DNA of 64,000 nucleotides. Origin: Apoderus coryli. Its lineage: Eukaryota; Arthropoda; Insecta; Coleoptera; Attelabidae. The stretch lies in the NCBI GenBank assembly GCA_911728435.2, contig OU452210.1, positions 3,162,001 to 3,226,000 on the forward strand, written 5' to 3'. The position numbers and the translations under genes were made by a program. This document shows, one piece after another, positions 34,187 to 46,151 of this stretch (within the stretch, counting starts at the first letter, position 1; every line of letters begins with the position of its first letter). Under the pieces are notes generated by a model, which saw only the letters and a program-made list of their open reading frames with translations, searched no databases and was not told the origin of the DNA.

Positions 34187-34850
34187 ACCCGGTAGCGTAA
34201 AGACAAAAGCCTGTATAGTACGGAGCGCGCTGCTCAGAGTCACTCGGGGATTTGTTTATGATTACGCTGCGTCGCATCAGATATGTCCCAGTGTGATTGT
34301 TTTTAGGTGAATTCGCCTCACAGGATGGGTTTGTAATAGGGGGTTGAATGTGATAATTTTCTATTTTTGTCAGTTTTTGAAACATTAATTCATTACTTAA
34401 TGTAATTAATGGGCAAACAGCGGGTAGAAAAAAAATAACGTATCTTCAACGTTAAAATACTCTTCTTCATTGAAATGGAGGGAGTAAACTTTCATAGAAT
34501 CTGCTATGGGCTATCCAATCCGCAGTTTTAACCACCAAGGCCTTGCGTCAATCAATCAACTGTTTCGAAAACTTGTCCAGCATTTTATTTGATAAACTCC
34601 TGAAAATCTTTCCTTTCTTCTTTTTTAGCCCAAGAATTGCAATGGGGTATACAGCAATAATTATTATGTGTTTTAGGCCTCTGTGTGCCGTTCGATTTTG
34701 TTCAAAACATTAGATATTCAAAAAAAGGTTGCTCTATATCACCCTGGGATTTGTCTCACGCAACGCAGCGTAACAGTAAATAAACTCCCAAGTGATCCAG
34801 AGCAGCACGCGCTCTGTACTAAACAGACTGTTGTCTTTACGCTACCCGGT
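34187..34850. mobile_element. Non-autonomous element with about 115-base inverted repeats
   Basis: Left end ACCCGGTAGCGTAAAGACA (34187-34205), right end TGTCTTTACGCTACCCGGT (34832-34850). Similarity continues inward through GAGCGCG, TCACTYGGGAKTT and TTACGCTGCGT to about 34305 and 34735 at roughly 80 percent by eye. The central 430 bases are AT-rich and non-coding. Arms are clearly GC-richer than surroundings. Family not recognised; no target duplication could be fixed. Confidence 0.75.
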
Positions 34851-37800
34851 ATAGTAAAGTGTGAAAAATGACAGCCAGTTTGCCAATAGTCATAAGATAC
34901 TGAACTTGATTAGTCTAAAATAACAAACTGGCATCAATGACTCGGGAAGGTGTCATTTTTGGTATTAATAGTGTTTATTATATTAATCTATCTGTGTATT
35001 TTAAAAATTTTTGTATTAATCGTTGGTCCATTGGCTAGTTAAACACCTTTTCAACTCAAATTATTGTCTCTTTTGTTTTCCTTAAAATACCGTGGATTTT
35101 TCGTATTCCAATTTTTTTCATATAACTAACAGGCTCTCTTTTGAGATGATTCTATAGATTTGGTTTTTTAGGGGTAGCTGAAAGTTTTATAGTAATAGAA
35201 TTGATAATTTTGACAGACCCTAAAATTAGACAAGGTAAAACACACGAGTCACTGTAACGGGACAGATAGTCGTCGGTATGCCTAAGATGTCACGCAAAAA
35301 GACTTTCCACAGGATAAGTAGAGCGAATATAGGTAGGTAGTAGGTACCTACTCTATAACATTCTAAATGGCTTATGAAGGCACATCTAAATATTATAGGA
35401 TTCTTTTGCAGATAGTGTGTTTCATAATAATAAAATCTGTATTACTTTTGTTGAAGTTTTGAGAGATTTATTTAGACTAATGTATAGCTTTAATATGGTC
35501 AATAATATATAAAAATTCTACAACCGTTAAGTAAATGAAGCTATTTGTGTTGCATAAATGTAATAATAATAAAAATGTGTTAAGTTTGCCTAAATAATTA
35601 TATTACAGCTTTTGTAGATTAATTTATTTAACAAATATTTAATATAGTGTAATTATAATTTTACCTAAATAAATGTGATAAATGTCACCATCAAAAATAT
35701 GTTATACTTACCGGTACCAATTAAAATAAAGTACAAATCCACTTGTACTTTTGTAATTTGTTAGATATATAAGTATATTAATTTATTTGAATCGTATTAT
35801 AAAATACAGGGTAAAGTCTGATTTACCTATTTTAGCATAAGGTTAAGGTAATTTTATAAACTCAACTCTACTTGTTTATGATCCGTGTGCCAAATTATGT
35901 TTAGCTTTAATATCAAGTTACTTAGTTGTAATTGACATAAAGACTTCTCGATGACAAATACTTAATTCAAATTGTGTTACTAATACCACATTGCTAACCA
36001 TAATGTCTACTGACAAATTTTATTGTTATGTAATAATATCAATCTTTTTTTGTATATTAACCTTTAGAAGTTATTTATCGAAAACTGCTAATGGTAAATG
36101 GTTTAGTATGTTTGTTGTTTTGACCATAGAATTTACTCATAAAACAATACACAGGTCCATCGAAGATTTTTCTAGTGCAAGAATGTTTACTATTCATCTA
36201 ACACATCTTTAAATCTCGACGCACGTTTCGCTAACACTGCATCATAGCAGAAAACTAAAACAGTGTCAATTCTCTCCAGAGGAAACTAACAGATTTATAG
36301 AAGTGTTTTGGTGAAATGGTAAAACGAGTTTAACAGCAAGAACGGTTAGTTGAACGAAAGACCTGTGGGATTGGGAGGCTTACAAAAAAAAGCGTACTTT
36401 CTTTACTTTAATTACAAACTTTTCGAACTTTGATCAATTTTTCATTTAATTTATGTATTTTGTATTCATTCACCTAATTAAATTATTCGACGCTTTAACT
36501 TACACGATTAATTACAACGAGCTGCCACTACAGTGTTATATCAACGTAAACAAAAGTTGTTGAGTTATAAATTCGCCTTGTAATTAACATAATATACTAT
36601 TTATATATTAGCTAATATCTATGTATATTTCGCACCCTTTATATTAAAACAATAAAACGAAATACACCAACCTACAGCCTAGACTAAGGATCAATGTACT
36701 TAGAACGAACTTTATATAATAATTTAACTATCATATTTCGTAGTAGGTAATTTGTTATTTATTTATAATTTTATATGCCCTACTTATAGTATCTATCTTG
36801 CAGATAAGGAAATAGACTTTGTGATCCTAACCAAATATTTTTTTTGGCTTTTAAAAATGCACATAACTTAAAATAAATTGATGAAATATGTCCCAAGTGT
36901 TCTTATTTAAATTTATCCATAAGTGTCTAGAACCAGTTCCTCATAATTTTATGATTGCCCTTACCATATGTCACATTTTGGTATCTGTGCAGTTTTTGCA
37001 AAAGCACGGTGGTCGCATCACGAAACATGTTTTTGTCTACATTACAAAATCTATTACATAAAATACATATAATACACACTACAAAACAGGGTGTAAAATT
37101 AGTGCAGTAAAGTCCAATTAGGTACGCCTTTGCTATCACGTTTACGGAAAAATGTTGTATATAAAAATTATAAAGACTATTAAAGGGTGCATCATAAATA
37201 CACGGCGAATCAGACTTACTTATATACCTATATTTTTTTAATGGCACCCCTATCTTTTATTTAATAGTCAAATTTTGTACTTTTAAATTTAAAATTATGT
37301 GCTTCTTTGGCGTAAGCACAAGCTTCTTATGAAAAGCAAATAAAAATATATTTAATTTGATTTTGTTGCAAAAAAATATATTTTTAAGACGAACTAAAAT
37401 CAATTTTGTTTTACAAAATAAAAAATATGTTTTTAATATACAAGAACATCGATATTGTGTTGATGTTCTTTCAAAAATGTGCATCCGTATCCGTACCTGT
37501 CACTGTGTAGTTTACAGTGAGCCTCGAATGTGGTGAGGAAATAATTAATGAGCTATAATAGTTTTGGGTAATAATAGAATCAATAGTTTTCTGTTATTTA
37601 ATTCTGAAACTTCCACGTGTACACTTTAGATGTCTCTACGAACAATACACTTCTAAGTTGTATTTTTCTTAACAGATGGCGCCGCACTTACTTTCTTATA
37701 TATTTAAATTTCTAGCATTATTGCCAGAGGCGTGGACGATGTTTCAAAAAAAGATAAATTCATAATAATAATGGACTCTATCCATTTACATGATGATGGT

Positions 37801-40800
37801 TGTTACTGCAATTCAAAAATTGTCCTAATACTATGTTAATTTTAGAAAAACGAAAACACATTTTGGGTCGAACTTACTAAAAGTTTAATTGTGCTGTAAT
37901 ATTTATTAAAGATATTATATATATATATAGAGTTTTACAATGTTTATAATAGACTCGTTAACAGCATAAATCTATCAAAATTCTAACTTAATTTACAAGT
38001 AGCAACCTATGTTAGAACTAATTTGTTGTAGTGTTTTATATTGTCTATATAATTTTTCATATGATTCTATAATGAAAATAAATATTATACGTCTTTGATA
38101 TTTTGTTTAAACTTGCGGCTCTATTATCGATATTAGAATATTATATTTTTACTATAAACATATTACTCATATGTTTATCCGGAAATCGTAAGAAAATTTA
38201 TAGTATTCTAGATGAAGTCAACATGTTTTCCTATTTTTAAATCAATTTCTTGTGAATTCTATTAATTTTCTCATAAAACCGATATTAACCTTGACTTCGA
38301 CATATTTAATCAGACAACGCCCTATTAACGAACAATGAATATGTTGTCAATACGATACGATACACTCAAAAGCTGCCTCTTTCATAGCAATTCAGAATAA
38401 ATAGATATCTTTATCCAGTCTTAACGTGGATAACAAAAATTTTCGTTTCGAAAAATGAGGAGAGAAATATTCAACTGAGTTTAAAAATTATTCTAAATAC
38501 ATTACCCGACATTAACTCTCTCTAGGCTTATATAATCTGATAACTCATATTCAGTATCATAGAAAGGGAGTTTTTTTTGTGTTAATTGATTTATACAATA
38601 TAATATGTTGAGTACTAGTTTTCTCCAGCTTTGTAATATATTCTAGTTTACAGAACGCTCTGAAACTAACTGCATCAAATTTCCGGGGAAGAACGCTCCC
38701 CGGCATGCATCTCCCTTAGGCGTAGCCCTGATTCGAGGATTAGTTAACAGAATATCAATATGATTTTTTTAGTATAAAATGATTGAAGCATATGGTTTAA
38801 CTAGTGTAGCAATTTTAACGAGATGTCAAATGTAACTGATTTAATGACAAAGCAAGTCTTGAATATTGATTTGTATGTCAATTATTTTATGATAAACGTT
38901 AACTACAATTATTATTGTTGAAGAATAATTGTGCGTTTTTTTATTTTATATAGGTATAAATTTCATCCCATAAATACTTTATCGTAAAACATAAATAAAT
39001 AGCGTCGTTACATATATATCGGAATTTTGTTTTTAAAACAGTTTAGTGCCAATTATATTAATACAGGAAATTTTGTGATGACATTGATCTAAACCTTCAA
39101 GGTTGTGTTTTTAGTCAATTGCAAATGATTGTTATTTGTTTGTTTCTAAATAACTGGATTTGCATTTAATTGTAATGTTCTAAGGAGAGTATCAGGAAAT
39201 GTAGGTACCTACATGTTCAAAGAACCCAACCCTTTTTGGTCAAATTTTAACGCACATGTAAACAAGGAAGAAGTTTCGTATCTATATAAATATAATAGGT
39301 ATATAGGATTTGTTAGATATAAACTTTGATATAGGCATCCACATAATAAGCAAATTCATAAAACTAATAAACATTACAGACAGTACAAGTATCTACACCT
39401 TGACATGTAGTAAAAAGGGCATTTAAGTTTGCGGTCGTACCTTGTATCTTGGGTTTGTGAACACCCCTGTATAACATCTTCACGTAGAATTAGATACGGC
39501 CGAGGAAGGTGGTTACGTGATTTAAACCCTTCGTGCGTGTGACCTTGAAAAGGACAAAAAAAAACACAACTAAATTTCGATCTTAGAATTTCCCATAAGA
39601 AAATATAATATGGGAATTTGGCAGTGTTTGTGCTGGTATCGGCATAATATCTAGTCTAGTTTTCCAACAATTTACAGCAAGAACCATAGATATTAATAGG
39701 TTTATTTTATGCTCGTTTGTCAATATTTCAATAAGATATAAGGTACGTTATACGATTTTTTACATGGACGACGAATTTTCTTCAGTATAACAATTAATTC
39801 TAAAATATCTATTGTAATATCTCGGATCTGTCTATGTTTGTAAAATATATTTTAGTTTCTGCTACTATGCCATCAAAGATATGTCCAGTGACTATATTTA
39901 TGTGATCCGGTCAGTTTGCTCATCTCTTGGGATCAACGGCGAAACAGTTTTCTCTTGAAAAAAGAACGGAAAATAGATTTGTCACTAAAATTGAATGATA
40001 ACAAAAATACTGAATATTATTTAGTATAAATTAAAAGAATGCAGAGAACCTGAAGGATTATCACATCACTGTTCAGAAAAGCTGTGAATAGAAATATATG
40101 AGGGAATGTGGAAACCAAACATTATTTGAGAGTAGACACCGTCATTTTCTCTGACTCAGATATTTATTAGGAATGGAACATTTAGGCAATCCTATATTAC
40201 ATCTTTTTCTTTTCAAATATTAATAAAAACTTGGCTACAGGCTATTCCATAAGGATAACTTTATATATTAATTTAATATAAGTTATGAGATTGTTTATTG
40301 TAAAAAACACTTCCACTAAATTTGCCTGTGGGTATGAAATAAGGTCGAGATGTAGCAATCTAACAATATTCTAGTTGCTTAGCAAGCAATAAAAAATCTA
40401 GTTCTGGTCTTCCTGTAAACTATAATTTAAGTGTATTTAATGAATTTCTGTCAATAAACATATTTATTTTCTTACTTTAATTGACTTTCATTATTCTCTT
40501 GTTTGAAATTTAGTACGGACCTGTTCAGTTTAGTTTTAATTTACGATTTTACAGTTAAACGAGATGTATTTATTATTTATAAAACAATTTAGGACAATCC
40601 AAGTAACACACAAAATTTGTAGTAGTCAAGTGTTTCAATTGTATATATTTTTTCATAATAATAATTATCAAATTGATAAACGCCACATGTTTTTAAATTA
40701 CGTTAATCTTTAATCTGCAGGATATAGTGAACATTAATTTAATCTAAAAAACATCAGATAATATCAATTTGGGAGTTTTTTGCAAAATTGTAATTCACAA

Positions 40801-41560
40801 ATCTATATTTTATAAATATACCTTACTACAGGATGATCAATAAAATCTTCTTCTCACATTGTATACCCCCAATTTGGTGATTTACGATTAGAAAGCTAGA
40901 ATAAAATTTGCGATTTCAAGGGAGGTAGTACTTTTCTTAGTTAATGATGAATTTAAATGTAGTTGCCATGGAGGATCTGTAAAAGCCCAATAATTTCCAT
41001 TCTACCTTAATTAAAACACGATTAGGTATATCCAGAAAATATATATATGTAGTAATATTTTGGGGTCTAGGCTATTTATTCAGGGCTTAGTTGGAAAAAC
41101 CTCTTTTTTGCTATGCCAAGCTTTCGAAATAATTTATTCCTTCATCAAGGCTACAAACAAATATGAAAAAAACTACCACTACTAAATATCAGGTATAGAA
41201 CTTTACCAACCAATTATTCTTCCTTTTCATTTCATGGCTAATACCTAAGACCTAATAATATAACAAATCAGTTATGTTGGTAACCAGAGGGCTTTTGAAT
41301 TTATTATTAGCACATTGATGTTAAAAATGTGTTTAATTCATTTCATGCTATTTTTATTTACATAATTAGGTATTTTAATATATTGCTATAGCTTTTTAAT
41401 ACTTCAGGGTTATTTATTATATTTTGACCCTCTTCCAAATTTGCAAACATATTTGGTTCGTTGAATCACAAGACACACTCTATCGAAATATTGTGTAAGA
41501 GTAGGTACTAAAAATGTATAGTTTTATAGTTTGGAATGTAAAGTGGCGTGTGTAGATAAT
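34851..41560. other. Long AT-rich intergenic stretch
   Basis: No coding exon supported. Noted: GTAGGTACCTAC words at about 35340 and 39203; an ACAGGGTGT word at 37086; a 9-base hairpin (AAGAACATC/GATGTTCTT) at 37442-37470; a TA microsatellite at about 37916; and CCAAGCTTTCGAAATAATTT with TTCATCAAGG at about 41118, which resembles Penelope-type terminal sequence. A minus-strand 106-codon frame at 36927-37247 lies in repeat-like sequence and shows no motif. Confidence 0.4.
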
Positions 41561-42175
41561 AGGGAGTTAAGGCAAAGCCTGTGACGTATACGTAAACGTA
41601 TCTTTTGACATCTACGCATGCGCTCTTTAAATTTATGATACGTTTAACGTTACGAAGGCCGTAAACATATGTAACTCTACGTGTATCGTATACTTAAACG
41701 TATTTAACGGATTGTTGTCGGAATTACATGAACTTGTACGAATATCTAGAATAGGACAACAAAAACTGTGAATCTATCTTACAAATTAAGCTAAGCTATT
41801 TTGCAATAAATACTTTATTATTATTAGTAGTAGAAGTTTATTTTGTAACAATTATAAACATTTTGTGTTATTGTTTATAATAAAATATTTTTATTTTTTT
41901 ATTGTTTATAATAAAATATTTTTATAATAAAATATATAGGTATTTGGTTAATAATTAAAAAAATAGTAATATTAACAACATAGTAAATGGAAGTAGAAAA
42001 ATCTAAAAGAGTCTTTTTCTCAAGTAAAGTGTTATCTCTACCTTCCGCATATACGATACGTATTGGATGGCACCTTAACTCTATTTTGAATGACTGCTTA
42101 TCTAGTGTACATAACCAAAATCTCACGTTTACGTATGGAGATACGTATACGTCCTTGGTTTTGCCTTAACTCCCT
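41561..42175. mobile_element. Terminal-inverted-repeat element rich in ACGTATACGT words
   Basis: Left end AGGGAGTTAAGGCAAAGCC (41561-41579) is mirrored by GGTTTTGCCTTAACTCCCT (42157-42175). Similarity then continues through GACGTATACGTAAACGTAT and its partner. The flanks AAT and ATT may be part of the repeat. Both ends carry clusters of palindromic CGTATACG words, like the subterminal transposase sites of hAT-type elements. A 30-base AT-rich unit is duplicated in tandem at about 41869-41935. No transposase; likely a MITE. Confidence 0.75.
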
Positions 42176-43470
42176 ATTACAGAAGAGAGAATGACTGGAT
42201 AACGTACCCCTAAATTTTATCAATTTAGCAGTTTTTTGTACAAAATTGTGTATGAGAATATTATTAAATACTTAATTTATGCATAATGAATCAGTTCTAA
42301 AATCAATCTTTGGGACCCAATAAGAGCTCATACTTTTCACATTGTCAAAATCGAATTAGTTTGAAATTTTACAAAACGTATACAAATATTTGAAATATTT
42401 TTTGAGACTAATATATATAGGTATTTAAAGTTACAATCGCAGTTTTTTCTTGAATTTTATGGCCTTCAATTAAAATTTCTTCTGGATACCTAATTTACTA
42501 GAACCTTAAAGGCAACACGCAACGATTATTGATTTATAGATTTATGGCAATGTTTTTGAAAATATTTAAAAAATTCAATTAGTGTTTTATAGAGGGGGCC
42601 GCGAAGTTAAGCACACACCTAAAATTGTGACACCTATAAAAAACCTAACAAACAGCAGTACTATAAGGGTATATTATTGTAAAATGCTAGTATCACTCAT
42701 ATGACAATGCAGGTGTAGTGTGCATTACATGATCTTGTGACTTGATTTTAGTTGAAACCTTGCGATTAACTCAAACCAAATTATTAGTATTTGTCAGTTC
42801 AGTGGCTTTTTGGTAGAATGGTTTCATTATGTTCTAAGTGATTAAGTAGAGGCAGGTCGAAATTGCTCATCTACATGCCTATCTAGCTACGCTACTTGTT
42901 TCGAAACCACCTAGAATATAAATATGATAAATAGTATATAGATCAGTGTATTGAGCACCTTCGGTAATTGTAGAATGTACAGTGAGCTACCTTTTTTTAT
43001 CTAATCCACATTAAAATTGCCAAACTAGTCATTACTTATTTGTTTATCCTACAATAATTTTTATTTATAGTTACACTGTACTAAGCAATATTTCGCAATA
43101 AACATTTTCTGTGAGTTTAAGCGTTTCTTCGAAAGAATGTAAATTAAATTTGTTTACAAATCTATACGTATATCATGACTTGGAAATATTATAAAACCGG
43201 GGGCTCGTTGCCTACGTCAGAAGAGGCACGTTCACAATTTACATCGTCATGGGCGCCAATAATAATGTATAAATATTTTTTTACCTGCATCATAAGCGTC
43301 GATTAGGATCAATTTATGATGAAATCTAGAATTTAATATCACGATACTTATATTTGAGGTTGTATATTTTGGGAAAATGTGCTAAAGTATAAATAATGCG
43401 TATTTTCTTTATTATTGTCAAATAAAGATAAATATATTACATCAAAATTTAATGAGTAATTACTCTCTGA
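42176..43470. other. AT-rich intergenic stretch
   Basis: A short GC-richer patch at 43195-43255 (ACCGGGGGCTCGTTGCCTAC) is unexplained. Nothing else recognised. Confidence 0.35.
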
Positions 43471-43474
43471 ATAT

Positions 43475-43740
43475 ACAGGGTGAAAATAAATAAGTGCAAA
43501 AAAATTGAAGATGTTATTCTCTGTTGAAAAACAGCGTCTTCATAATAAAAAAAATTATTTGAGCAACTCCTGTGTCGATACAGGCCCCTAAAGAATGTCC
43601 AAAAAAAGTAGTTTTTTATTTTAAAGTTGGGTAATTAATAAAAATATGTTCGATGTTCCCCTATGATGCAAGGGGTAGAAAAGCCACCCTTAAAATTTGT
43701 TTTTTACATAATTTTTTTCCTTATTCATTTAATATATTTA
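43475..43740 (+). repeat. Interspersed repeat with ACAGGGTG end
   Basis: Begins TACAGGGTGAAAATAAATAA, and includes the block GTTCCCCTATG...AAGGGGTAGAAAAGCCACC shared with 10905-10985. Unclassified; the 10.9 kb copy lacks the ACAGGGTG end. Confidence 0.5.
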
Positions 43741-46080
43741 TTTTTTTATCAATTACATGGTATCATATCGTATAAATTATGTTTGATTAATGGTAGTTAA
43801 GGAACAGCTCTTGTATCCTTACCATGTACAACGCGTACAGGCACAGTTACCACGGGATTTTACGAGTCGTCTTCAATCCCTCACCTAGATTAAATGGAGA
43901 TACATAAAGTCAATTCCTAAGGTAAGAGCTTCCTGTGCTACTTTATAATTTTACTTTACGTGTCCGAATAACAACGTGGTTATCCAATTTACCATTTTAG
44001 TGTTAGATCTTGTCAGTATTTAAATGAAACAAATCACTGGATAGAACGAGTTGGACCTCAGTTTTGGCCAGTCCTATTCAATATCTAATATGATTTCATT
44101 TAATAATTTAAAATTATTAAATGTTATGATATTCTCATTCTTGGATTTGAATTGATACAAACCCAGACAAAAAAATTTTTCGTTATAATCCTTTATTGAA
44201 CAGCCAAGTGCTAATATTTAGTTATCTAGTGTTTATCAATATTAAAAAACACTCCCATTATATGGAATTAAGCTAATATATTCGACCTACGCCACTGAGA
44301 AATAGTTTAAAATATATTTAGAATGCAATGAAATGTTTAGTCGCTTCTCATATTTTGTGACTCTAGAAGCGTCTATACGAGAAAATAAAAGCCAGTCCAT
44401 AAATAAACCAAAGGAACATAATGCTTCAAGTTGACTTTTTCGTTATGTAAAAACATATATTCCTTAGTTATAATTAGGATATTGGTATAGTTTTATTTTT
44501 TCTAATGTGATGTAAATGTGTTATACATTTTCATTTAGATCCACGTCCAACAAAGTCATTGTTATGGTAATTTCTGTATGCTAAACGTATTAAAATTTGT
44601 CATCGAAACAAAAATCATAACCATTATTTCACAACAACACTGTTGACCTGGTTGCATCCAATATTTAAATTTGATGATATTTATTTACTATTTATATTTT
44701 ATTATAACTACTTTTATTATTATGTAAGTTACATTTCAAAAATTATGCACTCTGCGCTGTTCCTTGAAAACAAAAAGTAATTAGTAAACTAATTAGAGAC
44801 TAAGTTTCTTTCATCATGGGAGATACAAAAAGAAATTAGGTACATCTAATAATCTATTATAATCGAACAAAACAACAAAATATCTGCAACTACTACACAT
44901 AGAACTTTAGTCAAGTTAGATTTACTTCAAGTTTACGAAGATCAAACCTTTAAAACGTAATTAAGTATTATTTAGATTTAGAAGATCTGAAACATTGAAA
45001 ACCAGTGAAACGTGTTTAGTAAGGATTCAAGTAGCACTTAGTCATCAGGTAAAAAGTTATAAATCTGCACAAATACCACCATCACGGTCTAAGCACTTAC
45101 AGATGACTTGCTGACAAAACCCGGTTTGTCAGCAACTGTTAATGTAGTTACCACAACTATTTTGCTAACCAAACTAAACATACGCGCATAGGTATTGAAA
45201 ATTTCAAAAAAATACTAGTCAATAGACTTTTTTATTAGAAGTTATTCTCTATTTCTCATTGTTCGGCCTACTGTCGATTTGCAGGGATACCATTATACAA
45301 AATAAAAATATTGGTTGGGTTTTTCAAGTATAGGCTTTGATGTTTTTATTATAAACTTCGAGAATTTTTAAAAATAAAACTTTCACTTAAACGACGATTA
45401 TTACTAGTTGCTATTCTCAACACCCTGTATAATTTTTCAAGTTTCTAAAAAACATTCAAAAATATGTGACCTTAATTTAAACCAATGCTGAAATAATTAA
45501 TAGAAACTTTGCTTTTAAATTTATTGATTAAAAATTAACTTAATATTTCTAGCTAACCTCGTATTGGTTGATAAAAAATTTCGGGAATAATAAATAATAA
45601 TGCCAAATCACACACAGGAAAATAATCCTAATAATCAGATTAGATAATTCGAATAATTTACAAGGTGCTTCTTTTGAAAAAAAAAAATGAAAATATCTGG
45701 TTTTGGAAATTATAAAATTTGATATTCCTCTACAATAAACAACTCATATGAGCTATCGATTACGCTAAAGCACCAGTGCTTTTATGACATACGGAAAACT
45801 ATTCTATACTCTAATTACAACTTCACTTTTAAATTTCTCAATCAACCGAGGGAAGCTTATTGGGAAACCTTGTATATGGTGACTATTTTCTTATCATTTA
45901 TATATATATATATAGCAGTTGACAATATAATTTTATGTTCAATTTATAATATACCAAGCGTTTCTACTGTATCGTGTACCTGTACATTGGTAGTATAGAA
46001 ACACATTTGTGCTATACATTGTTCGAATTTCATTTAGTGAGTTTTATATTGTTTCTATTCGATAAAATTTTTCTTTGACA
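43741..46080. other. AT-rich intergenic stretch
   Basis: CAACACCCTGTATAATTT at about 45420 is another ACACCCTGTATA-type end. TA microsatellite at 45899-45914. No coding frame supported. Confidence 0.4.
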
Positions 46081-46151
46081 ATGGATGGAATTTCATCACA
46101 AACTACACTTTTACCTAAGCGACATGGAAGACCAATTACCAACAAGAAAAC
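46081..46151 (+). CDS. Possible short first coding exon
   Basis: ATG at 46081 (context GACAATGG, good for insects) opens 23 codons and two bases before a donor, AC|GTAAGA, at 46152. The peptide MDGISSQTTLLPKRHGRPIT is followed by NKK; HGRP between basic residues resembles an AT-hook core, though a true core is RGRP. No continuation exon could be identified. A 24-codon frame can occur by chance, so this is only a candidate. Confidence 0.3.

Noticed and set aside
36927..37247. 106-codon minus-strand open frame
   Set aside because: Translation has no recognised domain; overlaps an ACAGGGTGT-type repeat word.
43195..43255. GC-rich patch as a possible exon
   Set aside because: No open frame with splice sites fits and it is only about 60 bases long.
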